A stretch of 64,000 nucleotides of DNA from Arthrobacter sp. SLBN-112 (GTDB lineage: Bacteria > Actinomycetota > Actinomycetes > Actinomycetales > Micrococcaceae), in the NCBI RefSeq assembly GCF_006715225.1, contig NZ_VFMU01000001.1, positions 2,480,001 through 2,544,000 of the forward strand. Direction: 5' to 3'. Made by a program: the position numbers and the translations under genes. Shown here piece after piece: positions 33,642 through 44,200 of the stretch (positions are counted from its first letter, which is position 1; the number at the start of each line of letters is the position of its first letter). The notes below the pieces were generated by a model. That model was not told where the DNA came from and did not search any database. It was given only the letters and a program-made list of their open reading frames with translations.

Positions 33642-35327
33642 CTACGACAAGAGCGCGCGCCGCAGGGTATCGAGTCCAACAGAGCCGATGTTGAGGGCCT
33701 TGGTGTGGAACTCCTTGAGGTCGAACCCGGGCCGGGCTTCGAGTTCGGCACGGATCTGTTCCCAGAGGCGCTGGCCCACTTTGTAGGAGGGAGCCTGGCC
33801 GGGCCAGCCAAGGTAGCGGGTGAACTCGAAGTTGAGCTGGCCTTCGCTGATGGGGAGGTTTTCCTTGAGGAAGCCGTAGCCCTTGTCGGCGGTCCAGGTG
33901 CCGGCTCCCCAGCGCCGGGGCATCTCGAGTTCGAGGTGCACGCCGATGTCGAAGACCACGCGGGCGGCACGCATGCGCTGCATGTCCAGCATGCCCAGGT
34001 GGTCGCCGGGATCGTTGAGGTAGCCCAGTTCCTGCATGAGCTTTTCCGCGTAGAGGGCCCAGCCTTCGCCGTGGCCGGAGGTCCAGCAGACGTTCCGGCG
34101 CCATTTGTTCAGCAGTTCGCGGCGGTAGGTTGCGGTGGCCACCTGGAGGTGGTGGCCGGGAACGCCCTCGTGGTACACGGTGGTGGTTTCGGCCCAGGTG
34201 GTGAACGTGTCCTCGCCGGCCGGGACGGACCACCACATGCGGCCGGGGCGGCTGAAGTCGTCGGACGGGCCGGTGTAGTAGATGCCGCCCTCATCAGTGG
34301 GGGCGATCCGGCATTCGAGTTTCTTCATGACGTCGGGGATGTCGAAGTGCACCCCGGCGAGTTCGGCAACGGCTTTGTCGGATAGGTCCTGCATCCATGC
34401 GCGGAGTGCCTCGGTGCCTTTGAGCTGGCGTGCGGGATCGTTGTTGAGGATGTCCTTGGCCTCGGCGATCGTGGCGCCTGCCTTGATGCTGCCGGCAACG
34501 CGTTCCTGTTCGGCGATGAGGCGGTCCAGTTCCGCCACGCCCCACGCGTACGTTTCTTCCAGGTCCACTTCCGCGCCGAGGAAGGAGCGGGAAGCCAGTG
34601 CGTAGCGTGCCCTGCCCACGGCGTCCTTCTCGGGCGCGGCGGGGAGCAGTTCGGTGCGCAGGAATTCCGCCAGCCGGGTGTAGGCACCCCGGGCTGCGTC
34701 AGCGCCGGCGTCGAGCCTGTCCTGCAGGGCAGCGGGAAGCGGACCTCCAGTGATGGTGGCTTCTGTGGCGAGCTTGGCGAAGAAGCCGTCCGGGGCGGCG
34801 TACTTGGCCACCTGTTCGATGACGATCCGCACCTGGCGGGCAGCGGACACCCTGCCGGAGTCCCTGGCCATGCGCAGGGACTCGATGTACCCGCTGATGG
34901 CAGCGGGCACGTTGTGGGCGCGCCCGGCAATGTGCTCCCAGTCCTGTTCGCTGTCCGTGGGCATGAGGTCGAAGATGGCCCTGATGTCCTGGGCGGGGGA
35001 GGCGATGTTGTTCAGGTCCGCGTATTCCCAGCCGGAGGCGTGGATCAGCAGCTGGAGGCCCAGCCGTTCCCGCATGGCGTCCAGGGTCACCGCGTCCACG
35101 TCGTCTTCCGGTTCCAGGCCCTCCAGGGAGGCCAGGGCTTCCCGTGCCGCCTCTGCGAATCCGGCAATGCCGGCAGGTGAGAAGTCCTGGTACTCCGTCT
35201 CATGTCCGGGCAGGCCAAGGGTGGTGGCGAACGTCGGGTTGAGCCTGATCAGGGTGTCCGTGTAGTTGTCCGCGACGGCGTCGATCCGGGTATGCGGGCG
35301 CGCGGCGGGTGCAGTGTCTGTAGTCAC
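33642..35327 (-). CDS. DUF885 family protein (putative metallo-carboxypeptidase-like)
   Basis: This 561-residue DUF885 protein has the zinc-type motif YHEGVPGHHLQ near residue 375 and WTSGHGEGWALYAEKLMQELGY near residue 405, whose glutamate may be a third ligand. The family resembles M3/M32-like gluzincins and is thought to act on peptides, but few members are characterised. The N-terminal half is mostly helical, with no signal peptide, so it is cytosolic. It starts with GTG 35327, with TAGTCT 6 nt upstream (leaderless type). A long hairpin follows the stop. Confidence 0.85.
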   Translation of the reverse strand: MTTDTAPAARPHTRIDAVADNYTDTLIRLNPTFATTLGLPGHETEYQDFSPAGIAGFAEAAREALASLEGLEPEDDVDAVTLDAMRERLGLQLLIHASGWEYADLNNIASPAQDIRAIFDLMPTDSEQDWEHIAGRAHNVPAAISGYIESLRMARDSGRVSAARQVRIVIEQVAKYAAPDGFFAKLATEATITGGPLPAALQDRLDAGADAARGAYTRLAEFLRTELLPAAPEKDAVGRARYALASRSFLGAEVDLEETYAWGVAELDRLIAEQERVAGSIKAGATIAEAKDILNNDPARQLKGTEALRAWMQDLSDKAVAELAGVHFDIPDVMKKLECRIAPTDEGGIYYTGPSDDFSRPGRMWWSVPAGEDTFTTWAETTTVYHEGVPGHHLQVATATYRRELLNKWRRNVCWTSGHGEGWALYAEKLMQELGYLNDPGDHLGMLDMQRMRAARVVFDIGVHLELEMPRRWGAGTWTADKGYGFLKENLPISEGQLNFEFTRYLGWPGQAPSYKVGQRLWEQIRAELEARPGFDLKEFHTKALNIGSVGLDTLRRALLS

Positions 35328-35339
35328 ATTCCGAGACTA
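35328..35339 (-). promoter_or_regulatory. Leaderless-type -10 for the DUF885 gene
   Basis: On the minus strand TAGTCT (35339-35334) is followed by 6 nt and GTG 35327. It lies in the 40-bp gap after the carboxylase epsilon gene. Confidence 0.5.
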
Positions 35340-35367
35340 ATAGCCAGGGTGCGAAAGATCCGGCTTT

Positions 35368-35615
35368 TCAGCCGCGGCTTCGTTTCCAGGCGCCTGGTCC
35401 CGGCGTGGGGTCCAGCTTGAGCTGCTGCCGGCGCACCCAGTGCCGCACGGACGGTTTGTCCGCACGCGCTGGTTCGGCGCCGCCGAGGGAAAGGACGACG
35501 GCGGTGAGCGCGGCCAGCTCCTCGGCGTTCGGCTGTCCCTTGACAACAGAGAGCAGGGGAGCGGCCTGGGCTTCGGAAGTCTCCACGGCCCCCGCCTCGG
35601 GATCGTGTGCGGCGG

Positions 35616-35619
<4 letters not shown>
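35368..35619 (-). CDS. Acyl-CoA carboxylase epsilon subunit
   Basis: This 83-residue protein has the PF13822 core [24 protein letters not shown] and a C-terminal [13 protein letters not shown]. In actinobacteria this small subunit bridges and activates the alpha and beta subunits of acyl-CoA carboxylase. It starts with GTG 35619, overlapping the beta-subunit stop (GTGA), so it is translationally coupled. A longer frame runs upstream inside the beta gene and is not used. Adjacent position and motif make the assignment firm. Confidence 0.88.
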
Positions 35620-37199
<1,580 letters not shown>

Positions 37200-37300
37200 C
37201 AAGTGTCTCCGGCTCTGTAGCAGGTCAGTTCTGTTGGCTGGTGGCCCGCGTTGTCCGGAGCATTAAGTAGCATCCACACAAAAGACCAACCCTGCTGGCA

Positions 37301-37344
37301 AGTCTAGTGACGCTTTGGGCGCCTACAGCTGTAGGGAACCTACA
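37301..37344 (-). promoter_or_regulatory. Carboxylase beta-subunit promoter with TGTAG/CTACA operator cluster
   Basis: On the minus strand the likely -10 is TAGACT (37306-37301). Upstream, CCTACAGCTGTAGG (37322-37335) is a perfect 14-bp palindrome overlapping the -35 region. It shares its TGTAG half with TGTAG-GGAAC-CTACA (37330-37344), which matches the repeat before the alpha-subunit gene except for the last spacer base and the outermost pair. Confidence 0.6.
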
Positions 37345-37402
37345 ATTTTCTGCGTTTCCCCCAGCCTCTCTCCCATGTTACTCACCGGTAACTTAGTTGG
37401 GT

Positions 37403-37414
37403 TACAGTGTTCCC
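37403..37414 (+). promoter_or_regulatory. Leaderless-type -10 for the SDR gene
   Basis: TACAGT (37403-37408) is followed by 6 nt and ATG 37415. A partial inverted repeat GTTAC-N6-GTAAC lies just upstream (about 37377-37392). Confidence 0.5.
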
Positions 37415-38302
37415 ATGACTTCTAGCGATGATGCTGTGCATGCTCCCGAAAGCCCTTACCGGGCGGCAGGTTCCCTGGCGGGCAGGACCATCCTGATCTC
37501 CGGCGGCAGCCGTGGAATCGGGCTGGCTATTGCCACGAGGGCGGCCAGGGACGGCGCAAATATCGTGCTCCTGGCCAAGACGGGGGAGCCGCACCCCAAA
37601 CTGGACGGAACCGTTTTTACCGCGGCCGGGGAACTGGAGCAGGCGGGCGGCCAGGCACTGCCGCTGGTGGGCGATGTGCGCCGGGATGAAGACGTGGCCG
37701 GCGCCGTGGCCGCAGCCGTTGACCGCTTCGGCGGCATCGACATCGTCATCAACAATGCCTCCGCCATCGACCTCTCCACCACTGACGCCGTGGACATGAA
37801 AAAGTACGACCTGATGCAGGACATCAACGTCCGCGGCACCTTCCTGTTGTCCAAACTGGCGCTCCCGGCGCTGCGTAAGTCAGAACAGGGGCACATCCTC
37901 ACGCTGTCGCCGCCGCTGAACCTCCACCCCTCCTGGGCCGGAAAGCACCTTGCGTACACCATGGCCAAATACGGGATGAGCCTAACCACGCTGGGGCTGG
38001 CCGAGGAACTGAAGGCTGACGGGATCAGGGTCAACTCACTCTGGCCGTGCACCCTGATCGACACCGCCGCCATCCGGAACATGCCGCACGGCGAAACCAT
38101 GGTTCTGGCCGCACGGGGCCCGCAGATCATGGCAGACGCAGCGCACGCCATCCTCACCGGTGCCAACCTGTCCGCCGGCGACCCGCCGTCGGGCAATTTC
38201 TACACGGACGAGCAGGTGCTGGCGGCAGCGGGAGTCAACGATTTCCGCCCCTACAGCCTGGGAGCGCCCGAAGACCAGCTGGTTCCGGACATCTTCCTTT
38301 AG
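37415..38302 (+). CDS. Short-chain dehydrogenase/reductase, HSDL2-like
   Basis: This 295-residue classical-type SDR has the NAD(P)-binding motif SGGSRGIGLAIA near residue 30, NNASAI near 113, and catalytic YTMAK near 180. The stretch ANIVLLAKTGEPHPKLDGT closely follows HSDL2-type enzymes linked to fatty-acyl or sterol metabolism. The serine of the usual triad is probably in the LTLSPPLNL segment before the Tyr. The start ATG 37415 was preferred because of the leaderless-type hexamer; TTG 37397 is in frame. It is divergent from the carboxylase beta operon, which hints at a lipid-related substrate. The actual substrate is unknown. Confidence 0.88.
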   Translation: MTSSDDAVHAPESPYRAAGSLAGRTILISGGSRGIGLAIATRAARDGANIVLLAKTGEPHPKLDGTVFTAAGELEQAGGQALPLVGDVRRDEDVAGAVAAAVDRFGGIDIVINNASAIDLSTTDAVDMKKYDLMQDINVRGTFLLSKLALPALRKSEQGHILTLSPPLNLHPSWAGKHLAYTMAKYGMSLTTLGLAEELKADGIRVNSLWPCTLIDTAAIRNMPHGETMVLAARGPQIMADAAHAILTGANLSAGDPPSGNFYTDEQVLAAAGVNDFRPYSLGAPEDQLVPDIFL

Positions 38303-38402
38303 CCGGGTCTCCTGCCGCGCCCGCATTGTCCACGCGCTGCCGTGACGGGCTGGGCGGTGGCGGCCGGGCAGTGGCCGGCTCGGTGGGACTGGCCAGGCTC
38401 GG

Positions 38403-38414
38403 TAGGATTTGGAT
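38403..38414 (+). promoter_or_regulatory. Leaderless-type -10 for birA
   Basis: TAGGAT (38403-38408) is followed by 6 nt and ATG 38415. No Shine-Dalgarno is present. Confidence 0.5.
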
Positions 38415-39323
38415 ATGGACGACGCACACGCACCGGGCACTCCCCTGAACCGAGGGGACCTGGCCGACCAGCGTTTCCTCGCTGCCACAGGAATACCGCG
38501 GATCGATGTTGTGGACTCCACCGGCTCCACCAACGCGGACCTCCTGCGCGGTGTCACCGTTGAACCTTCAGCATGGCCGGACCTCTCTGTGCTGACGGCC
38601 GAGTACCAGACTGCGGCCAGGGGACGGCTGGACCGGCGCTGGGAAGCTCCGCCGCTGAGCTCGGTGTCCGTGTCCGTGGTGCTGCGTCCGGTCAACGCGG
38701 AGGGCAGGCCCCTTCCCACCCAGAGCTATTCCTGGTTGTCCTTGATCGCAGCCCTGGCGCTGCGCGAAACCCTCCTGGAAACTGCCGGCATTCCGGCCGA
38801 ACTCAAATGGCCCAACGACGTCCTGGTCCGCGGCAGGAAAATCGCCGGCATCCTGGCCCAGCTGGGCCCGATGGTTGACGGCAACGTGCCCCCCGTCATC
38901 CTGGGGACCGGCCTGAACGTCACCCTGCGCGAAAGCGAACTTCCGGTGCCCACCGCCACTTCGGTGGCCCTGGAAGGTGCCCGCACCACCGACCGCACCG
39001 CGCTGCTCAAGAGCTACCTGACCAACTTTGCGGTCCTGTACCGCAGTTTCTGCAACGCCGATGGCGACCCCGCGGCCGGGCTGGCGGGTGGTCCGTCCTT
39101 GCACAAGAGGGTGGAAGCCGTGATGGTCACCTTGGGGAAGCAGGTGCGCGCGCAGTTGCCCGGCGACCACGAAATCATCGGACATGCGTCCCGCCTGGAT
39201 GACTACGGCTCCCTGCTGGTGGTGGACCGTGACGCGCGGGAGCACGTGGTGACCGCCGGAGACGTGGTTCACCTGCGGCCCTGGACGGCACCGGACGCGC
39301 CCAACCAAGGCGGTTATGCGTAA
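38415..39323 (+). CDS. birA: Biotin--[acetyl-CoA-carboxylase] ligase
   Basis: This 302-residue biotin protein ligase lacks the N-terminal repressor helix-turn-helix. The catalytic domain shows DSTGSTNADLLR, the biotinyl-AMP loop AARGRLDRRWEAP near residue 70, KWPNDVLVRGRKIAGIL near 134-150, GTGLNV near 170, and a C-terminal SH3-like domain. It attaches biotin to the carboxyl-carrier lysine of the acyl-CoA carboxylase alpha subunit encoded 11 kb away. ATG 38415 is the leaderless start; TTG 38409 is also in frame. The end overlaps the next gene by 8 bases. Confidence 0.95.
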   Translation: MDDAHAPGTPLNRGDLADQRFLAATGIPRIDVVDSTGSTNADLLRGVTVEPSAWPDLSVLTAEYQTAARGRLDRRWEAPPLSSVSVSVVLRPVNAEGRPLPTQSYSWLSLIAALALRETLLETAGIPAELKWPNDVLVRGRKIAGILAQLGPMVDGNVPPVILGTGLNVTLRESELPVPTATSVALEGARTTDRTALLKSYLTNFAVLYRSFCNADGDPAAGLAGGPSLHKRVEAVMVTLGKQVRAQLPGDHEIIGHASRLDDYGSLLVVDRDAREHVVTAGDVVHLRPWTAPDAPNQGGYA

Positions 39324-39927
39324 AACCCTCCTTCCCGGGGAGCAGGTCATCGTCACTACCCGTCCCCAGCCCAGGAAGCTGGCCGGGGCAGCTGTGGCCT
39401 TCGTGCTGGCGCCGGCATTGGCTGCCTACGCAAGTGCCTGGATCATCCGCGGCGGGGCAGCCCGCCTGGCGCCTGCCCTTGGCCGCCAGTGGACGCCGTG
39501 GCTTGTCACCGCCTGTGTGGCCGCCGCCGCGGCCGTGTGGCTGGCTTATTGCCTGCCCCGTCTCCTCCGCTGGCAGGGAACCCGCTACACCCTGACCAGC
39601 CAGCGGATGGTGGCCCGCTACGGACTGCTGAACAGGCGGGACCAGCAGGTGAACCTGGCATCGGTGCGTAACCTGACAGTCCACGAATCCTTGCTGCAGC
39701 GATTGGTGCGCTCGGGGAATATATCCTTGGAAACCGGGTACCAGGGCGTGGTGACCTTTCGCGACGTGCCCGAGGTTGCCAGGTTCCGCGACTTTATCCT
39801 CGACGCCATCGGGGAACTGCCGGACGACAGCCCGGATTTCAGCGAGCCCCAGCTTGGTGGCGCGATGCATTACCCCGCCGGTGCTTTTCCGGAGGACATG
39901 AGAGAAGGTGGACGGGATGACCGATGA
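39316..39927 (+). CDS. bPH2/PH-domain membrane protein
   Basis: This 203-residue protein has two membrane helices (about residues 22-42 and 58-82) followed by a bacterial PH domain (YTLTSQRMVARYGLLNRRDQQVNLASVRNLTVHESLLQRLVRSGNISLETG, about 90-140). bPH2 proteins are membrane-anchored with the PH domain in the cytosol, and their function is mostly unknown. It overlaps birA by 8 bases and the following cyclase gene by 11, so the three form an operon. The birA-PH-cyclase order recurs in related actinobacteria. Confidence 0.88.
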   Translation: MRKTLLPGEQVIVTTRPQPRKLAGAAVAFVLAPALAAYASAWIIRGGAARLAPALGRQWTPWLVTACVAAAAAVWLAYCLPRLLRWQGTRYTLTSQRMVARYGLLNRRDQQVNLASVRNLTVHESLLQRLVRSGNISLETGYQGVVTFRDVPEVARFRDFILDAIGELPDDSPDFSEPQLGGAMHYPAGAFPEDMREGGRDDR

Positions 39928-41128
39928 GGCCCAGCAGGAACGCGTTGACAGCATCGCCCCTGCCACCGCCGCCTTTGAACCAACTGATGCATCCGCCTCG
40001 GTGAACGCTGCCGGCGACGCGACGCCCGCACCCGACACCGCCGCCGCCACCCCCGCTGTGGACCGGCACCCGCCCACCGGAACCATGTCCGCCGAACGCC
40101 TGGCCATGAAGGCCCTCGAAGCCCGCCTCCTGGGCGGCGAACGCAAGCTCCGCCGTCGTGAAGTTGCTGCCGGCGCGGGACTGTCCCTCCTCTCTGCCCG
40201 CAAACTCTGGCGTGCCCTGGGATTCCCGAATTTCGGCGACGAGGACGTCGCCTTCACCGAACGCGACCAGGCCGCCCTGTCCACTGTGGTGGATCTGGTC
40301 CGGGCCGGAAAGCTTACGGAAGAGGCTGCCATTTCGGTGACCCGCTCCATCGGGCAGATGACGGACCGCATGGTGGTCTGGCAGATCGAAGCCCTGGTGG
40401 AGGACATGGTCCACGAGCAGGGCGTTACCGATGCCGTGGCCCGGAAACGCCTGGTCAATGAACTTCCGGCCCTGGTGGACGCCCTCGAAGAGGTCCTGGT
40501 GTACTCCTGGCGGCGCCAGCTCAACGCCGGGGTCCAACGGCTGGCGGTGCGTGCCGAAGCAGGGCTGCAGGCCAGCGAGGAAGGCCGGGAAGGCGATGAG
40601 GACGACGCTCCGCTGCCCCTGGCCCGCGCGGTGGGTTTCGCGGACCTGGTCTCCTACACCAGCCTGTCCCGGCGGATGAACGAAAAGACGCTGGCCCGGC
40701 TGGTCCAGCGCTTCGAAAACAAGTGCGCCGAAATCATCTCCGTGGGGGGTGGCCGCCTGGTCAAGACCGTGGGCGACGAAGTCCTCTACATCGCCGAAAC
40801 CCCGGCCGCCGGCGCGGAAATTTCCCTGGCGCTGGCCGAGGCCTTCACCGAGGACGAAATCCTGCCCGAAGCCCGGGTGGCCATGGTGTGGGGCAGGATC
40901 CTCTCCCGTCTTGGCGACATTTACGGCCCCACGGTCAACCTTGCAGCCCGCCTGACCACCCTTGCCGACCCCGGTACGGTGCTGGTGGACTCCATGACGG
41001 CCTCCGCCCTGGAGCACGACGAGCGGTTCGTCATGATTCCCCAGGCCCCGGAAAACGTCCGCGGGTTCGGCGAAATCAATCCCGTCCGCCTCACCCGCGG
41101 CCGCGGCAAGGGCTTGGTCCTGGACTAG
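39917..41128 (+). CDS. Class III adenylate/guanylate cyclase domain protein
   Basis: This 403-residue soluble protein has a disordered Ala/Pro/Thr-rich N-terminus (about 60 residues), a helix-rich regulatory segment with a MerR-like RREVAAGAGLSLLSARKLWRALGF (about 80-110), and a C-terminal class III nucleotidyl cyclase domain (about 235-390). Metal-binding aspartates (FADLVSYT; GDEVLYIAE), the lysine of RLVKTVGDE, and the transition-state Asn/Arg of PTVNLAARL are all present, so it looks active. ATP versus GTP cannot be settled. The start ATG 39917 has GAGAAGG about 10 bp upstream. It overlaps the PH gene. Confidence 0.88.
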   Translation: MTDEAQQERVDSIAPATAAFEPTDASASVNAAGDATPAPDTAAATPAVDRHPPTGTMSAERLAMKALEARLLGGERKLRRREVAAGAGLSLLSARKLWRALGFPNFGDEDVAFTERDQAALSTVVDLVRAGKLTEEAAISVTRSIGQMTDRMVVWQIEALVEDMVHEQGVTDAVARKRLVNELPALVDALEEVLVYSWRRQLNAGVQRLAVRAEAGLQASEEGREGDEDDAPLPLARAVGFADLVSYTSLSRRMNEKTLARLVQRFENKCAEIISVGGGRLVKTVGDEVLYIAETPAAGAEISLALAEAFTEDEILPEARVAMVWGRILSRLGDIYGPTVNLAARLTTLADPGTVLVDSMTASALEHDERFVMIPQAPENVRGFGEINPVRLTRGRGKGLVLD

Positions 41129-41272
41129 GAAACCGGCAGTTGCGGCTCCCGCCGAAGCCGGACCGAAAGAATTTATCCATTTGTTGGCGTATAGCGGTAT
41201 CGTTGTGGTGCCCGGGGTCCCGTGACGCCGGCTGCAGGCACAGAGCCTAGATTTACCGGGGGATATTCACAC

Positions 41273-44200
41273 ATGAAACGTCGCGGACAAACGCGCGCCC
41301 AAAGCCCTGCTTCCGGCGTGCCCCGCTGGCGCCGCCTGCCGCGCTCGCGGGGGTTTACCGGTTCTGCGTTTGGTGCTGTGGTGGCGGTGGTGGTGACCGG
41401 TGCTGTGTTGTATCCGGGGTTTAAGACCACTGAGGTGGAGTTGAATGACGGCGGCGTGTGGGTGGTGTCGAAGTCGAAGAATGCTGTGGGGCGGTTGAAT
41501 TATCCGTCGCGGGTGCTCGATGGTGCGGTGACGCCGGCGTCGACGACGTTCGATGTCCTTCAGCATGCGGGCGAGGTGTTTGTTGATGATGAGGCTGGTT
41601 CGACGTTGAACCAGGTCTCGCCGGCGAATTTGCGTTTGGGCGGGGATAAGCAGTTGCCGGGCGCTGCTGATGTGAGTTTCGGGGCGCGGACGATGTCGGT
41701 GACCGATGCTGCCTCGGGGAAGGTGTGGGCGGTGTCGCCGTCCACAGTTAACGGCTTCGACAAGGAAGCGTCGGAGCCGGTTTTGGTGGGTTCTGCGGGT
41801 CTGGTGTCTGCGGTGGGTTCTGATGACCGGATTTATTCGGCGGACCCAAAAACCGGGGCTGTGTCGGTGACGGGGGTGGATGCCAACGGGGCGGTGACGT
41901 CGTCGGAGTCTGAGACCTGGGATGGGTTGAGGGGTGCCGGGGATGTGCAGATGACGGTGGTGGGGGACCGGCCGGTGGTGTTGGATGCCGCGGCGGGGAA
42001 CCTGTTTTTGCCTGGTGGTAAGCGGTTGGCGTTGGAGGGTGCGCGGGATGCGAAGTTGCAGCAGCCGGGCCCGGGCAGTGATGTTGTTGCCATTGCCACG
42101 CGGAAGGCGTTGTTGAAGCAGCCGTTGGATGGCGGGACGGCCAAGACGGTGACGTTCGATGGTGAGGGTGTTCCTGCTGCTCCGGTGCAGTTGGGCGGGT
42201 GTGTGCATGCGGCGTGGTCGGGTGCGAACAAGTATGTCCGGGACTGCACCAATGATGGGGACGATAAGAAGGTGGACGTGCCCAGGGCGAGTGCGTCGCC
42301 GTCGTATGTTTTCCGGGTGAACCGGGACCTGGTGGTCCTGAATGACGTGAATTCGGGCAATGTGTGGTTGGTGAACCAGAACATGCAGCTGGTCAACAAC
42401 TGGGACGACGTCATCCCACCCAAGGAAACTTCCGACGACGCCGACAAGGATTCCGCCGACGAAGTCCAGCAGACGGTCCTGCCGGACCGGACCAAACCCA
42501 ACAGCGCGCCGGTGGCCAAACCGGACCAGTTCGGCATCCGTGCCGGAAGAACAACCATCCTGCCGGTGCTGGACAATGACTCCGACCCCGATGGTGACGT
42601 CCTGACCGTCCGCACTCCGGAAGGCGTCAGGACTGGCTCCGTTTCGCCCATCTACGGCTCCACCGGGCTGCAGACTGCCGTGCCGGCGGACAAAGCGGGC
42701 AGTGAGACCTTCAAGTACACCGTGGATGACGGCCGCGGCCTCTCCGCGTCAGCCGACATTACCCTCAACGTCGTCCCGCCGGGCACCAACAGCGCGCCGC
42801 GGCAGAAGCCAAACCGGAACACCACGCTGGTGGTTCAATCCGGGAAGGCTGTCACGCAGAACATCCTTCCCGACTGGATCGATCCCGACGGCGACGACCT
42901 GTTCGCCGTTTCCGTGTCCAGCACAGACCCGCTGGACCAGGCCCGGATCCGCCCCGACGGCCAGCTCACCTTCCAGGACTCCGGCGCCGGCCCCGGCCGC
43001 AAAGTCCTGACCGTGTCGGTATCGGACGGACAGGCCACGGCCGAAGGAAAGGTCACCGTGGATGTCAGGAGCCCCGGCTCCCTGCCGCCGATTGCCAACG
43101 CCGACCACGTGGTGGCCGTTGCCGGCACCGATACCGTCATTACTCCGCTGAAAAACGATTCGGACCCGCAAGGCGGCACGTTGCGTCTGGCGCAGGCCAC
43201 CCCCGATGCTGAGTCGACGGCCACCCTCAACCCGGACCAGCAGACCTTCACCTTCAATTCCCGCACGCCCGGCGCCCACTACGTCAGCTACCTGGTAACC
43301 AACGGCCCTGCCAGTGCCCAACAGTTGGTGCGCGTGGACGTGGTGCCGGGCACCGACGAGGGTGCGCCCGTCGCCGTCCGCGATACGGCGCTGCTGCCCA
43401 CCGGCGGGGACGTCCTGGTGGATGTCCTGGGCAACGACTCGGATCCGTCCGGTGGCGTGCTGGTGGTGCAGTCCGTGACGGCCGACGCCGGCCTGCCGGT
43501 GAGCGTCGCGGTGCTGGACCACTCGGTGGTCCGGATTACCGACATCCGGGCTGAAGGCCAGTTGACCGTCCGGTACACCGTGTCCAACGGCCGGTCGTCC
43601 GCCACCGGCGAGATCGCCGTGATCATGGTCCCTGCGCCGGCCAAGCTCCAGGCTCCCCAGGCCAAGCCGGACGAAGCCACCGTCCGCGTCAACGACGTCG
43701 TGACCATCCCTGTCCTGGCCAACGACACTGATCCGAACGGCTCCAAGCTCACCCTCCTGCCCGATCTCGCCCAGCAACCTGACGCCGGTGACGGCCGCAT
43801 CTTCGTGGCTGGTGATCAGCTGCGCTTCCTTGCCGGACCCGAAGCGAAAACCGTGTACGCCATTTACAAGGTGCAGAACGAATCCGGGCAGGTGGATTCC
43901 CAGCAGGTGACCATCCGCATCCGCGCCCGGGACGATGACCGGAATTCCCGGCCCGAACCTCGGAACCTGACGGCCCGCGTGGTGGCCGGCATGACCGTCA
44001 AGGTGCCGGTGCCCCTGGACGGAATCGACGCCGACGGCGACTCCGTCCAGCTCATCGGCATCGACAAGGCACCTGCCATGGGAACCGCTGTGGTGAGGGA
44101 GGGTTACCTTGAATTCACGGCAGCAGGAGATGCTGCCGGCACCGACAGCTTTACCTACCGGGTGCGGGACCGGATCGGCGCCGAGAACACGGGCACGGTA

